NCBI GenBank assembly: GCA_037039685.1
Contig: JAWNGF010000007.1
Span: 1,798,001 to 1,862,000, forward strand
DNA from: Ceratobasidium sp. AG-K
Lineage: Eukaryota > Basidiomycota > Agaricomycetes > Cantharellales > Ceratobasidiaceae
Direction: 5' to 3'
Length of the DNA: 64,000 bases
Shown here: one piece after another, positions 20,674-33,290 of the stretch
Layout of the letters: each line of letters opens with the position of its first letter
Numbering within the stretch: position 1 is the first letter of the stretch
The notes under the pieces: generated by a model
Seen by the model: only the letters and a program-made list of their open reading frames with translations
The model's database searches: none
What the model was told of the DNA's origin: nothing
Translations under genes and position numbers: made by a program

Positions 20674-21918
20674 CTTCAGTTCTTCTGCTGGGACGATGGG
20701 CCCTTCGTCTGAGGTAGCTCTGCTTGACCATTTGTTACTTATATGCACTAGAAACCCGTATATGTATGCTAGACATAGGCAAGACTCGCTCATTTCAGAC
20801 TTGTATTACTGGCTGCCTTTCCGTAAGGATTTTAGAACGCACGCAGCGCTCCAAAGGCTCATTTAGACCGGTTGTCCAAGTCGGATGCATATTATACCGC
20901 GGAACGCGGTGTGAAACGCGGTCGGAGGCAGATTTGGACGCTGGCGGGGGGTGTTCTAAAGGTCTAAATGGCTCGTCTGGAAGAGGGGGGTCGACCCTTT
21001 CTATTTTCCAAACTACGCATTTAGCTTTAGAACCGTGTAGATCAAACTGATAAGATGACTTCTGCTTGATCAATTACCAAATGAGGGTATCAGCGCCGCT
21101 GAAAGTGTCGGTTAGCAGTCTCCTGTCGGCGTGTGAGCCGCATAAATCGAAGTACGACAAGATTGTCGTTCCCTGTGAGCAGCGTGCTATACGCCAGGTC
21201 GACCTCGTCGCTGTAGTCTCGTTTCTCAAGATAGTTCATGGGATAGTTACACAAAACAAGCTCCTTGAACTGCCAAACGGCCCCCATTTACCCAATTTGT
21301 ACTGGGTACAGCACATTGCACCGGAGACGTATTCAACGGGTCATCAGGGCATCATTGGTGCAGGATTAAAGTGATGTTTAATTCCATATTTAATTTTAGA
21401 AAGCCTTGTCTATTTTACACAGACTGCCCTTGCGGAAAGTCATCAGGAAAAAGCGACATGTCTATCAGGGCTATGGAGGTCTATGCTGGAGCCTCATTTT
21501 CTATGAAGGGCTATAGAGCGCTTTGTAGCCCTTCATAGAAATGAGGCTCTAATATGGACTAGTATAGATTTGCTGTTTTTCTGATGAAGGCAACACAGCC
21601 TGGTTACACATGTACCTGCTACGATCTCAGGTGTTCGGGCCGAATCCGGACCGTCCCGTTGGAACAGTTTAGGACGGCACTTTTTTCTAAATTCCTTGGG
21701 GAAAGGAGCCCAGTCAATTGAGCAAATGCAATACGATTTGCACCAAGCCCATCCATCTTGCATGGGCTCCACTTGGAGAACAACTCTCGCCCGAACTAGC
21801 CGACGGTGCCGACGCATGGGAAATTGCCTCATGACCCGAGTCATGATGACCAACGCTAAATGTATCGATTCATGACCGCCGCTCCTTCCAATCAAGTTGC
21901 AACCCCCCTCTTGTTTCA
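20674..21918. other. intergenic region, no gene recognised
   Basis: About 1.2 kb between the NLR and the carboxypeptidase. Only short unsupported open frames occur. It contains a long imperfect palindrome at 21489-21549. Confidence 0.5.
21489..21549. repeat. long palindrome (foldback)
   Basis: The left arm 21489-21513 and right arm 21526-21549 are complementary over 24 bases with a single one-base bulge. They surround a 12-base loop. It could be a MITE-like foldback element or a small hairpin RNA source. No flanking duplication was identified. Confidence 0.75.
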
Positions 21919-23942
21919 ATGCTTACAAGTTCATTGCGGTACGTCGTGTCAGTTGTTTTTCTGACATGTCCAGTCTTCTCCACTACTGTCGGCGAAGCAC
22001 TTGCACAAAAGCTAGCGAAATCTCAAGCCCAAGGTCAAATTCTTGGGACTAGTGATCATGCCTGTCAGTGTAATCTTAAGACTTAGCTACCGTTGCATTT
22101 GACGAGATATCTGGGGTCTCTATAGTTGAGTTCGTCGAGTCATCGCATTTTCCTGGCTACCAGATGGGGATACGAGGCCTGGACAACTTTTGCGATGAAA
22201 GCGTGAAAAAGTACTTTGGCTACCTGGACATCTCTGCAGAAAAGCGTCTGTTCTTCTGGTATGTTTAGGTTCATATCTCGCTTTGAGCAGCAAAATTTTA
22301 AGGTGATCTAGGTTTTTTGAGAGTCGCAAGCAACAAAATGCTCCGCTTGCAGTTTGGATGAACGGTATGCGTCAGAAATTAAATATTCTGGATAGATTGA
22401 CGTTGCTCTGAAGGCGGACCTGGTGGATCGTCCGGCATCGGCTTACTCATGGAGAACGGTCCGTGTACAATCCAGCCAGGTGGGCACAATACTACACCCA
22501 ACCCATATTCATGGAACGAAGTTGCAAATGTATGTGTTTAAAGTCCAGGTTCGCGCAGCCTTTGCATATGACGACCCTTCTACGCCTTCAAGATGATCTA
22601 CCTGGACCAACCTGCCGGCGTTGGTTACTCTACCACGTCTTCGTCTCCCGTGGCATCCACCTGGGAAGCTGCCCAGGATTTTTATGCCTTTACGCAGCTC
22701 TTTTTCAACCGCTTTCCGGGATATGCAAAATTACCTTTTCATATCATCGCCGAGAGCCACGGGGGCCAGTTTGCGCCTAATTTTGCAACCTACATTGACA
22801 GGCAGAACAAGGCGAATCTAGGATTGTCGAACATTCGGCATGTGTACGTCAACTTGAATTCAATCATCATCGTCAATGGTATGATGTCGTCCGCCATCCA
22901 GGCGGCAACTAGCCCCGAGTATGCCTGCCGAGGTCCTTACGCCTTTTGGGACGATAGAGGAGATCACTGTGCTCTGCTCCGCTCCCGTGTTCCCATCCTG
23001 GGGAGGGTGATGCAACAGTGCAAGAACTTTCAAACCCCCTTAACTTGGTAAGTCCTTGATGGCCTTTGTATTTCCTCATTCATCGAGCCCTCTCAAAGCG
23101 TTCCAGCTGGGATATATGCGCTAACTGCCTTCGAGGAGGGCTTCAAGGTAAGCCATGCCAAAAAGTGGTTGCATGTGCTGAATTACGGTATAATAGGACT
23201 TAGGACTCAACGTTTACGATGTACGCAAAAATTGTACCCGGGAGCTTTTATGTTACGAGCAGTTAGAATGGATTGGCACCTACTTTAATCTTCCAGAGGT
23301 GAAACATGCTATGGGAGTGCCAAATACCCAGAACTACTCGTGTAGGTAACCACCGAATTTCCTTCCTTGAATAACCGACTCATCCGAGCCTAGTAATTGG
23401 TTGGGAAGTTAACCGCGCGTTCATGAGAGCGGGGGACGTGGCCCATGACGCCTCACCTATGGCGGAGGAATTAGCCCGGTCTGGAATCAGGATATTGAAC
23501 GTTGCCGGCGATGCTGATTTTGTTTGCAACTTTATGGTGAGTCGTCTCGCTCTCGACTTATATCCTGTGTTTTACGCGCAATATCAAGGGAGCGTTTGAA
23601 TGGATGCGTCGACTCGACACACCTTACAAGGTTGGCATTTCGATTAGCCGCAAGGCAAGAATACTCACACAGCTCACAGGACGAGTTCCAATCTTTACGC
23701 AACAGAGTGTGGACCACCGAGAGTGGCAAGCCAATTGGTGAAGTCCGCGCTGCGGGTTCGCACAATGGCTCAAGCGCCGGGAACTTTACTTGGCTGAGAG
23801 TGTACGAAGCCGGCCACATGGTCCCACACGACCAACCGGAAGCGGCACTTCGGTTTTTCACCAAGTGAGTTCGCGATCAACAATCTTCCACTCAAACCGA
23901 CCTAATGAAACAAGGTGGATCTACGATGAACCATTTGTTTAA
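21919..23942 (+). CDS. serine carboxypeptidase, S10 family, secreted or vacuolar
   Basis: Removes C-terminal residues from peptides. It is a many-exon gene read by joining GT..AG introns. The start ([20 protein letters not shown]) is a signal peptide. Family landmarks follow in order: WMNGGPGGSS (split by an intron near 22362-22410), [11 protein letters not shown] (22593 on), the nucleophile context ESHGGQF with Ser at 22755-22757, [10 protein letters not shown] with the acid Asp (about 23500), and [11 protein letters not shown] with the His (about 23810). The stop is TAA at 23940-23942. The usual Tyr after the nucleophile Ser is His here, and GQF replaces the more usual GHY or GRY. The three catalytic residues are present, so an active enzyme is likely. 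Confidence 0.9.
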
Positions 23943-24031
23943 CGCTTTTCAATTCATAACACGTACGGCATACATAGAGAAGCTTTGGTTCAAGAATATG
24001 ACGAGGTCAAAAATATAAAGTAATAAATAAC

Positions 24032-27000
24032 CTAAAATGTCCACGATGTAGTATCCGCATGGATACTCAACCTTCGTCGGGCAGATACTTGGTCAGCTTG
24101 CACCAGTATTCTCCTTTGTTCCGCCTCGGACATGCGAGCGCTAGTCAAGAACTCGTTGATCGATGTTACTAAACCACCCACCCATATACTTACAATTCGC
24201 GACCAAATGCGGCCAGTGATTCCCGGTCCTTGACCAATCCCAATTCAATCAACGCCTCGACTCGAGCTTCCAGTCTTGTCATGCTAAGATGGGTCTAGTA
24301 CCATAGCATATCCAAAGCCGCCGTAAAGCTCACCTTTCGGCCGGCGTAGAGATTGCCGTAGGGTTGCGCCGCGGGGGCCACAAGGGCGTAGGTTTTCTTT
24401 CTGGCACCCCTTCGTTTGCTAGTGTAACGACGGCCCCTCCGATCTCGCGTCTCGACCCCTACCGCTGGAACGTCAGCCGAAAATTGTTAGGCAAGCATCG
24501 GCCCTTACCGCAATTGCGGTCGAAGTAATGTTCTTCTCCACGTGGCTGGCGAGGAGAACGTTTTGATGCTCGTGCGTATATGCTACGCCTGCGCTATTAA
24601 GTACATCTGAAATAGCATCCTTGATTGGTGCGGATGGACTGTCATCAAGCATAAAGTCCGCCAAACTCCGTTCAGCCGAGGGCTATGCTGCGAATTAGGC
24701 TCTGGCACGAGCCAGGTTGATGAAATGCGCACCGAAATCTCTTTGATGGTTCCATCGGGTGTTGCATCCATGTTGGCCAGTGCCCAATTGATTTCCGCCA
24801 AGTTTGCCTTTTCGATCTGTGCCGAAAGTTAGCGGCCTAGAGTATAGGGTCGAGTGTTCCCGCTTACAATCATTTTGGTCGCCAGGGCAGTCTCATGCAG
24901 TCTATTGCGTATATTTATAGAAGCCTACGAGCTGATAGTCGAGTACACTTGCCTGAATATATTCTTCAACCCAAAAAGCTCTCCTTGATGATCTTTCGAA
25001 CCCTGTACTCCTTCAAAGTATCGCGTCTGGGCACTAGCTTCATATCCACTAGGGAAGAGTTGAATTTAATCTAATCGATAATCTGCTCGCTCACATCTGC
25101 ATCTGCTGTTGCTTGTAAATCTGCCGAGCATATATGAGCTCTTCGAGCGCGCCCGCTCCCAAAAGCCGATAAACATTGACGTCGCGCTTTTGCCCAAATC
25201 GGTACGCGCGATCCATTCTTCAGATCGCGAGGTAAATACGTCATCCGATCATTGACAGCAAGGACAATACATACGCTTGGAGATCGTGTGCAGGGTCTAA
25301 ATCGAGTTACTATCAGTTCCATGTTGGTTTCAGCATAAGGGCCAAACTCACTCCAATTGGGATCTAGCCACGTTCCTGTGAATTTCCGAGGAGTTCCAAC
25401 GGTATCAACGAAAGACCTACCGAAGATTACGACCTTGTTTGCACTAGTCATATTTAGCCCGGCTTTCGGGAGGTACAGTATATCAGCTCAGCACGATAAT
25501 TAGGGGGAGGCTCGCTTACTTCCGCCGACAAGAGTCGATATCAAGAAGACAAAAACTCCCGGGTCGTTGTTAAACCTGTCGAGCGATTGCATGCCTGGTT
25601 TAAGTTTGGGGTCAGCACGAGCTAGACGGGTAGCGAAGCCACTTGCGTTCTTCTTGCCTCGTCCTCCCGTCCATGTAACAAAAGTTCAAATCTATGATGG
25701 TTTAGCCCGACAGACCCCAGCGATTGGCGGCACCCACTCTTTCGCCGCAGCTGTTCATCGAGCATCTCCAAGATCTTGACGGACTTTGAAAATATCAGTA
25801 CCTTGTTGTTCCCTTCAGTCTTCCACGTGTCCAACAGTTGTGATAGCACCTAGCAAAGGATGAGCGTCTTAAACGAGGTGGGCAAGATAGTTCACCTTCC
25901 ACTTGCCACACAGCGAATCATCATGTATCAAATCAGCCTGTCGAACCGTCTGTCCCGGAAACGCAATCTTGACGTATTGCCTCCGCCTCGCGCGTTGTTC
26001 GTCCGTCTCCCCTTTGAACCCTGGACAGATGAGGATAACGTGGTTGGAGATTTCGACAAAGAGCATCATGTATTTTAAAACAAGGTCTTTCCAGGGCACG
26101 CCTTGGGCATTGTGTTTGTGGCAGCACGAGCCGCGTCTGGTCCAGACCAATCAGCTGGGGCCAGACTGGAACGGGGGGCTTACTTTGCCTGACTCCCACA
26201 ATCGCATGGTTCGTCTTTGCGTACCATGAGTTGAACATCCGGGCAATCCAAGAATCGTTTATACACTTCGAGTTGCGTTTTGGCGAGCGGGCAGAATACA
26301 ACTTGATCGAATTTGCGTGGCATCTAAACATAACTCAGCGCGAATCATAAATGTGGGTTGAAACACACTTGGTCGGCGATGAGAGCCTTTGTCCTAGAGC
26401 ATACACTCAGATTTATTCTCAACTCGTGCCAAACTACGCACCGTCTCAAAAAGAAACACGGTAAAACCCGTTGTACGAGCCGCTCCGCCAACAACTACCA
26501 ACATCAATACGGTCCACGACTGAAACGCGCGACTCACCCGAGCTCTCGACACCTGCGCTTGTGTAGCCTTGTGCGCCTGGCCCTCGGCGAGTGGTAAACT
26601 GATATTCAACTTCCACTGACTCTGTGACCCAACTTTCCCGGGCGAACACCAGTCCAGGAGCGTCCAGAGTTCCTTGTACCCATTCTGAATCGCCGTACCC
26701 TGCCCAAAAATTAAATACCAAATTTAGAATAAATATCGGACTTACAGTCAACCCAAACCGAACCCGACATGCAAACTTGTTCAACGCCATCGTCGTCCTA
26801 CGAACCATAAGCCCAATCTCAGACCCGAAAATCACAGACATACCCCGAACTCGGATTCTTGCACCGATGCACCTCGTCTACGAATATCATCGACCAGGGT
26901 AAACTTGAGAGCAGGTCAATGTAGTTTCGGGCCGTGTCGAACGCGGTCAAGACTACACACTTTCAGCACCATCCACCCACACTTCCCGACCGACTCACCA

Positions 27001-28432
27001 ATATCCAACCGGCCCATGGTGAAATCCTTGACTACGTCTTCACGGACAGACTTGTCTCCCGCGTACACGCCATACTCAAAATACCCCCACTACTCCCGTC
27101 GGTTCCCCACTCACACTCGACAATGGGAACTCACCACTTGAAGCTCCTTTTCCCAATTCCCAATCACCGTTTTCGGGCACACGATCAACACGGTGGGCCA
27201 TTTCTTATCTGCCCGCGGCAAGTCGGCTCGCGCGAGTCCTTCATCCTGGAGCACCCGCACGCGGTCCCGGCGTCTGTGTGCGTCGCTTGATGTGCCCGAT
27301 TTTCGGAGCGCGGCGGAGAGGAAGGAGATGACTTGGATTGTTTTGCCTGGTATCATGTAGAGGACAAATTAACCTTCAAGCCAACGCACCAAGCGGTTCA
27401 GAGACGCACCCAGACCCATGTCGTCGCCCAACAACCCACCCCGCCCCTCGGCCCACCGGGTATGAAAAAACTCGACGCCCTCGCGCTGGTATGCCCGTAA
27501 CTGCCGATTGATACTCGCCGGTACCTGAACCGTAAACGCCGGGTTCCCGTTTGGTGAGGTGAGCACTAGAGGTCCGAGGTGTGCTTGGTCTGGGGGAGGG
27601 GGGAAGTGTGGTTTGGCGTCTGTTGGGGGGCCGATCTGAAACGGGCGTTAGTTGTGGGTTGGTGAGGGGGGAGGGGGACGAACGGGTTGACTGGGCGGTG
27701 GGGCGGAGGATACGCCGGTTGAAGCTGTACTCGGTGGAAATGTTTCTTCTTCAGATTCGGTCGCTGTATCCGTGTCGCTTGGTGGTTTCGTATAAAGCAC
27801 GGTCGTGTCTGCAGGAATGGTTACAATGCCGCCGCCAACGAGAGAATGCAGACGTACGGGATTTGGCTCGTTTGACTGGGGAGGGAGGTGGCCCGCACTT
27901 GGACGGTCGTTTACGGGGTAGTTGACTCGGCGTGGCGTCGTCGTCCTCTTCAGACTCTGCTCCAAGTCAGACCGGAATTCAATAGGGTGTGGGGCGTACC
28001 TGTGGCTGTATCGTCTCCCTGGGTAGCCGCCGGTTTCACAGGCTTCCACTTCTCAATGAGTTTACTCTGCGCGGCCAGAGGAGGCTCGACCAATCCTGCA
28101 CCCTCCCCACATTATCAACCGCACACACCCAACGAAATGAAAACATACCAAGCATAGCAGACAATGGATCCACCTGCATCGCACTCAACACATCCCTTCT
28201 ATTCGTTTTCGTAGCTACACAGCGTCAATCCAGAGCTCAAGTCAGTAATGGTGAAACTCACGAGACGAGGATAGTTTAGGCTGTCGACCCCGCTTCTTGG
28301 ACTTGTACGACGCTTGGACTTCAGCGGATAGCGCAGCCGAGTTGAACTCGTCGTCCGAGTCAGATTCTGTGCTGCGTTAGTGGGAAAGTGGGGAGGAGGG
28401 GGTGCATACCGAGTGGCGCCGCGACCGAGCAT
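24032..28432 (-). CDS. SNF2-family ATPase, ERCC6L2-like
   Basis: A DNA-dependent ATPase of the repair-linked ERCC6-like 2 group, expected in the nucleus. It is a long minus-strand gene with many short introns, starting MLGRGAT at 28432 and ending ...[14 protein letters not shown], at 24032. Landmarks: [12 protein letters not shown] and LLGDDMGLG (27560-27400) with the Walker A split by an intron before KTIQVISF (27356). Then [17 protein letters not shown] (about 27180), the [11 protein letters not shown] box (about 26870), [19 protein letters not shown] (about 25800), LISTLVGG (about 25530), and motif [20 protein letters not shown] (about 25200). The stretch [20 protein letters not shown] near 25000 is what singles out ERCC6L2 among SNF2 proteins. 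Exact exon borders were not all resolved. Confidence 0.85.
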
Positions 28433-28663
28433 AGTTTTTTTCCTAGACACTCTGAGCACGTATCCACACCACATTCTTCACACTCACCACTCCCAACCTT
28501 TAGCTTATCCATACCTATATACAAAAATCCAAAATACACAAGTTGAACGGATCCTCGCCGAGACCATCCGTCGCGCAGAGATCCTCACGTGACACTTCCC
28601 TTTATTAGGTCATACCCACGATCGACGGATTTGCAAATAATTTTTGGTGTGACTGCAGACGAC
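28433..28663. promoter_or_regulatory. short divergent promoter between the SNF2 gene and NOC2
   Basis: Only 231 bp separate the two start codons. The two genes are transcribed away from each other and presumably share this control region. No TATA box stands out. Confidence 0.6.
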
Positions 28664-31121
28664 GATGGGTAAGAAAGCGGCCAAGGCGACACGCAAGTTT
28701 GCGGCTTCGGGCGAGTTGAAGCGGACGATTACGGCGAGGCGGAAGCACAAGGCGGTGAAGCAAAAGGCACAGGCGAGGGGGGCGGAGAAGGAGCGAAAGA
28801 GGCGGGTCAAGGAGCAGGAGGAGGAGGAGGAGGATGAGGGGTGAGTTGCTGATTGATTTACGAGGTTGGTGCTGAGTGTGTAGGCCCAAGGTTACGTCCG
28901 TCGATGACTTTCTCAGTGGGGCGTTTATGGAGGGCGAGCCTGAACCCGAGGCCGACGAGAGCGACGAGGAGAGCGAGGTCGACGATGACCAGTCGTTTGC
29001 CTCGCTTGATGATGGTAAGTCATTCATTTGTGCTATTTCATGTGCTGACTGTCTGCAGACGAAGGCGCAGCACACGCAATGGACCTGGCAGCCCTGAAAA
29101 CAAACGACCCCGAGTTCTACAAGTACCTCCAAGAAAACGACAAGGAGCTGCTCGACTTTGACGCCGACGTCGACGTTCCATCCGACGATGACATGGACAC
29201 GGACGAGGCGCCGCTGCTCACCAGTGACATTCTCAAAGGCTGGCAGCGCAGTCTTATCGAGGTGAGTCTCAACCCATTTACCTAGCCTTGGCTAAGTGTT
29301 AGACACACTCCCTCCGCGCCCTGCGCAAACTCCTCATCGCATTCCGAGCCGCAGCCTACATGAACGACGAAGACGTCAAGACAGCCTGGAGAATCGACAA
29401 CTCGATCGGTACGTCCCTCCTCCCCGCTCATTCCCCGCTCATCCCCCGCAGTGTTCAACAAGCTCGTCACGACGGCGCTCAAGTACACGCCTATTGTCGC
29501 CGCACATCATATGCCGTACAAGACCCTGCCTGGTGGGAAATTGTACGTCCGTTTTGGGCGGTGGGATGTTGGCTAACCGAGTTGTAGTAAACCCCCCGCG
29601 TCGACGGCCAAGACGGCGAGCTTGACGAAACTCTTACTCTCCTATGTCCATAATGCGATTCACCTCATTGGGCAGTTGCCGTCTAACCCAGTGGCAAGCG
29701 ACAAGTATGACGACGACGAGTCGGACGACGAGCCAAGAAAAAAGTCCAAGTCCAAGCCCAAACCCAAAAAGCAAGACTCGGAGGAGGGTCAGACGGCCTT
29801 GATCGAACTCGCTCTGACCGAAACGGGTAAACTCGCGCCGTACCTGGTCGGAAGTCGAAAAGCACTCAAGTCGTGGCTCAAAGTAGGCCCCACCCTCGCA
29901 CCTCGAAGCTAAACTAACCCCGCGCAGAGGTGTTTGGAACTATGGTCCAGCGCAGCTGACAATGTCCGCATGAGCGCATTCCTCGCCGTGCGCAGGTTGG
30001 CGTTTTCCTCGGACGAGGGCGTCGTCGAGTTGGTTCACAAGGTGCGTCCCCGAGTCGGTTCGAGTGGCTAGTGCTAACTGGTGCTAGAATACGTACCTCG
30101 CCTTGCTGCGCTCTTCTAAATCGACAACGCAACACAACCTCCCCTCGCTCACTTTGATGAAAAACACCGCGAGCGAGTTGTACGTCCTTGATCCCGCTGC
30201 GGCGTATACTACGGCATTTGGGTATATTCGCCAGTTGGCTGTGCATCTCAGGGCGAGCACGAAAGTCAAGACCAAGGTTCGTCCCGAGTTGAGAGTGGGG
30301 GCTAGTAGTGTTGATGGGAGGTGTAGGAGGCGTACAAGCAAGTGTACAACTGGCAATTCGTCCACTGCGTCGACTTTTGGTCGATCGTTCTCGCGAGGGG
30401 GTGTACAGACCCGGAAAGCGAGCTCAAGCCGCTCATCTACCCGCTCGTGCAAATCGGACTCGGAGCCGTCGGGTGAGCTTTACATTACCCCTCCTCGAAC
30501 AACCACAAGCTAAATAAATCCAGACTGATCCCATCAACACGCTACCACCCCCTGCACCTCCACGTCCTCCGCTCCCTAACCCACCTCGCCCACCACACAA
30601 AAACATACATCCCCATCCCAGCGCACATTCTCCCCATCCTCACATCCAACCTCTCACCCACCACCAAACCCTCCTCCTCGCTCCGCCCGCTCAATCTCGA
30701 CGTGACGATCCGCGCCCCGACGGCGTACCTCAAGTCTTCCCTCCTCGCCGAAACGATCGTCACCGAGGCTGTTGCACTGTTGGCTGAGAGTTTGCCCTTG
30801 CGGAGCGTGGCGTTTCCAGAGATGGCGGTCCCGATCACGAGTACGCTTAAACGCTCGCTCAAGCGCGCGGGCAAAGTCAACTCCAAGATCGTAAACGCGA
30901 TCAAGGCGCTGGTTGAGCACGTCGGGGAACACGCAACGTGGGTTTCAGAGAGAAGGAAGGGGTTGGAGTTTAGTCCGTCGCAGTGGCAAGAGGTGCAGCG
31001 GTGGGAGGAGGGTGTCAAGGTTGACGAGACGCCGGTTGGCAAGTGGGTCAAGGTGTTGGGGAAGCAGAGAGAGGCGAGGAGAAAGTTGGTCCAGAGTGGG
31101 GGTGGAGTCGTGGATAATTAA
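28664..31121 (+). CDS. NOC2: ribosome-assembly protein Noc2
   Basis: Noc2 acts with Noc1 and Noc3 in maturation and transport of pre-60S particles in the nucleolus and nucleus. The gene begins [20 protein letters not shown] with a very basic N-terminus, as expected for a nucleolar protein. An acidic stretch follows ([15 protein letters not shown]), then [19 protein letters not shown], a family signature. Further exons contain [49 protein letters not shown] and [18 protein letters not shown]. About ten exons separated by short introns join in frame. The last exon ends [11 protein letters not shown]. The acidic Lys-rich insert around 29700-29780 is in keeping with the family. I see no damage. 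Confidence 0.92.
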
Positions 31122-31561
31122 TTGGGCTGGTTGGAGCGTCGAGTCGTGAGAGTTGCGGGATCTGGGACTATGAATGTCTGGTATGGGCGAACAAAAGTAT
31201 TCCTTGTATTGGATACGTTATTTATACATGAATTGGGTGCATTTATGCTCCGACACGTGACTTGGATTTGGCTTGGATTTATTGAACGAATGCAAGATCT
31301 GGTTGTCTGCAGAGAGTAACATGCGCGGTATATCCCAAGGAACGCCCACTCGGGATGAGGGAGAGAAAATAGGGGAAACAAGTTGGAGGTACGCGCGTGA
31401 CTTGGCACGCCTTATTTCTTGGCCACCATCGGAAATTCCCCAAGACTCAGAGGCTAGCTTACAGTGGCAGATTCAAGAAATTGTGTAAAGTCTTTTGAAT
31501 TTGGAGTACGTCACTCAAGTGTTGGGTAGATCCTCAGTCTGGCTGGTGTATCTTCTTGTCG

Positions 31562-31924
31562 ATGGATCCCAGGCAAGTCTTAGGTGACACGATGCCGGAG
31601 GTCACCGAACATCCACCAGCTAAGACGGTGAGTTGGTCCAAATGTGACTCGCGCATAGTCTGACTTGTAACCCAATAGCTCGACCCACCAGTATCCGATC
31701 CTCAACCTTCCCTCTCAGCTGTTAGAGTCCAAGCTTGCACAAAACTACACCAGCTCTACGGATATTTCTTCAAACCGAACGAATTTGTAATGGCCAGACA
31801 TGCGAGGACCCCAGCGCATACATCACACCACGGGAGCTTATCATGCACTTGGATAGCTACCAAAAACCAGTCATTCAAAAGACCGGGCTCCCAGAGAACG
31901 CTTGGGTGCTCTATCACGGGCTGA
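31562..31924 (+). CDS. hypothetical small protein with one intron
   Basis: A possible two-exon gene. Exon 1, 31562-31627, starts MDPRQVLGDTMPEVTEHPP. An intron of 51 bp (GTGAGT to AATAG) follows, then exon 2, 31679-31924, giving 104 residues. I recognise no domain. The second half is more protein-like in the next frame (ITPRELIMHLDSYQKPVIQK), so a frameshift or another splice is possible. On the minus strand 31756-32190 is also open. Treat as a weak prediction. Confidence 0.25.
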
Positions 31925-33290
31925 GCGGTGAGCCGGCGGCAGCTTTGGCTCTCGGCACTGGCTTCGATCGAGTTCTTCATCTTTCGCTTAAACCTGGCGT
32001 TGTGCAACGGGCAAAATAGGCACTTGAGAGTGTTGACGATCTTGAACGGTACTTGCTTGGTGCCAGGCGTTGGTAAAGGTGCGTCCGGCCTGTTTATTCG
32101 CTCGTTCATTACAGCGCCTCTGCTAGCACGGCCTTTGACAGGCTGACGCACCGGCTCTTGATATCGCAAGCCGTTTCTGTTCTCCTGCAATTATGTGATG
32201 TGACCTATCGCTGTTATAATCAACGTATCAATGAGCTGATAATGTATTTATATCAGATTATGCCCCTATCCGAGACAAAGACCTTGTCATTTACTTAGAA
32301 CTATAAAACACGATTAAGCATTCGGACCACCCATATTCAACTCGCTCTTGCTGAGAGCTCGACACCAATTACGATCACCATACTTAAAGGCAACCTTGGC
32401 TGGGCTGCTCGAGATTTGTGGTACCGTACTGGAAGCTCGACGGACAACCCTGGGGGTAGGGGATTAACGTGGCATTTGGTCGGTCAGTCTGATCGAGTGG
32501 GCGTACGGGACCTGAGAGCTGGACCTGTTTCTCCTTGATGCGAGTATTGCAAAGGTGGTGATCTTCCAGTGCCTGCGTCCATCGACTTGTGATTCCCTTT
32601 CGACGCTATATTTTGTGGGCGCAGATCTTCAATTTTGATTTTATAACGAGTGACGCTTCCCCATTTGCTTCTTCTTAATTCCGGTAACTTATGGTACATC
32701 CCCATCCATAATTAGTTACTACAAATGAATATATTCATGCGGGGTCACATGTTCGGCACACCGCCCTTTCTGGCAGCCGAGACAAATGAGATCATTGCAT
32801 ACACCAGACTGAGGTACCACTAATGAGGCACAAGGTACGACAGGATACCGAGAAACCAGCCCAATCCATTTGTGCCTGACCGAAGCCTGCAGGACCTCGG
32901 CCATATCTCTCTCTATTGAGCATCTACGGGTTGCCACTGGAGATACCCAAATTCCCCTGCTGCAATCAAAAGCGAACAAACGTGTATCCTGGGCAGGCTT
33001 GCCACTCCGGGAAAATGGCCCCGGGCTACCACGCTGGACGGCCGGGGCAGTTCATCCAGAATTACTTGAATATATGCATGATTCTCGAACGGTGCCCTCC
33101 GGCCAGAAGCCTTGATGATTCACTACTGATCTACTCCCAAGTCACTCGGCGTTTCCGCGGGACGAGGCTATATGCGGAATTGCTTACATAAGACTCTCAG
33201 TGGTGCTACCAACCGGGGCCCGACGCGGCTCGCGCCTTGGGTAGGGTATAATTATCGCGCGTCGACCAATAGCCAAGGCTAAGCTTCTCC
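31925..33290. other. intergenic region, no gene supported
   Basis: Short open frames occur on both strands, for example 32916-33191 on the plus strand, but none carries a recognisable motif, signal peptide or convincing splice pattern. The last part is the upstream region of the MFS transporter. Confidence 0.4.

Noticed and set aside
21066..21374. 102-codon open frame downstream of the NLR
   Set aside because: No recognisable motif or splice context; probably chance.
15856..23942. Functional cluster of NLR and carboxypeptidase
   Set aside because: They are separate genes more than 1 kb apart, with no shared regulatory feature or known joint role.
31756..32190. 144-codon minus-strand open frame
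   Set aside because: No motif, no start context, and it overlaps a competing plus-strand reading. Not enough support for either.
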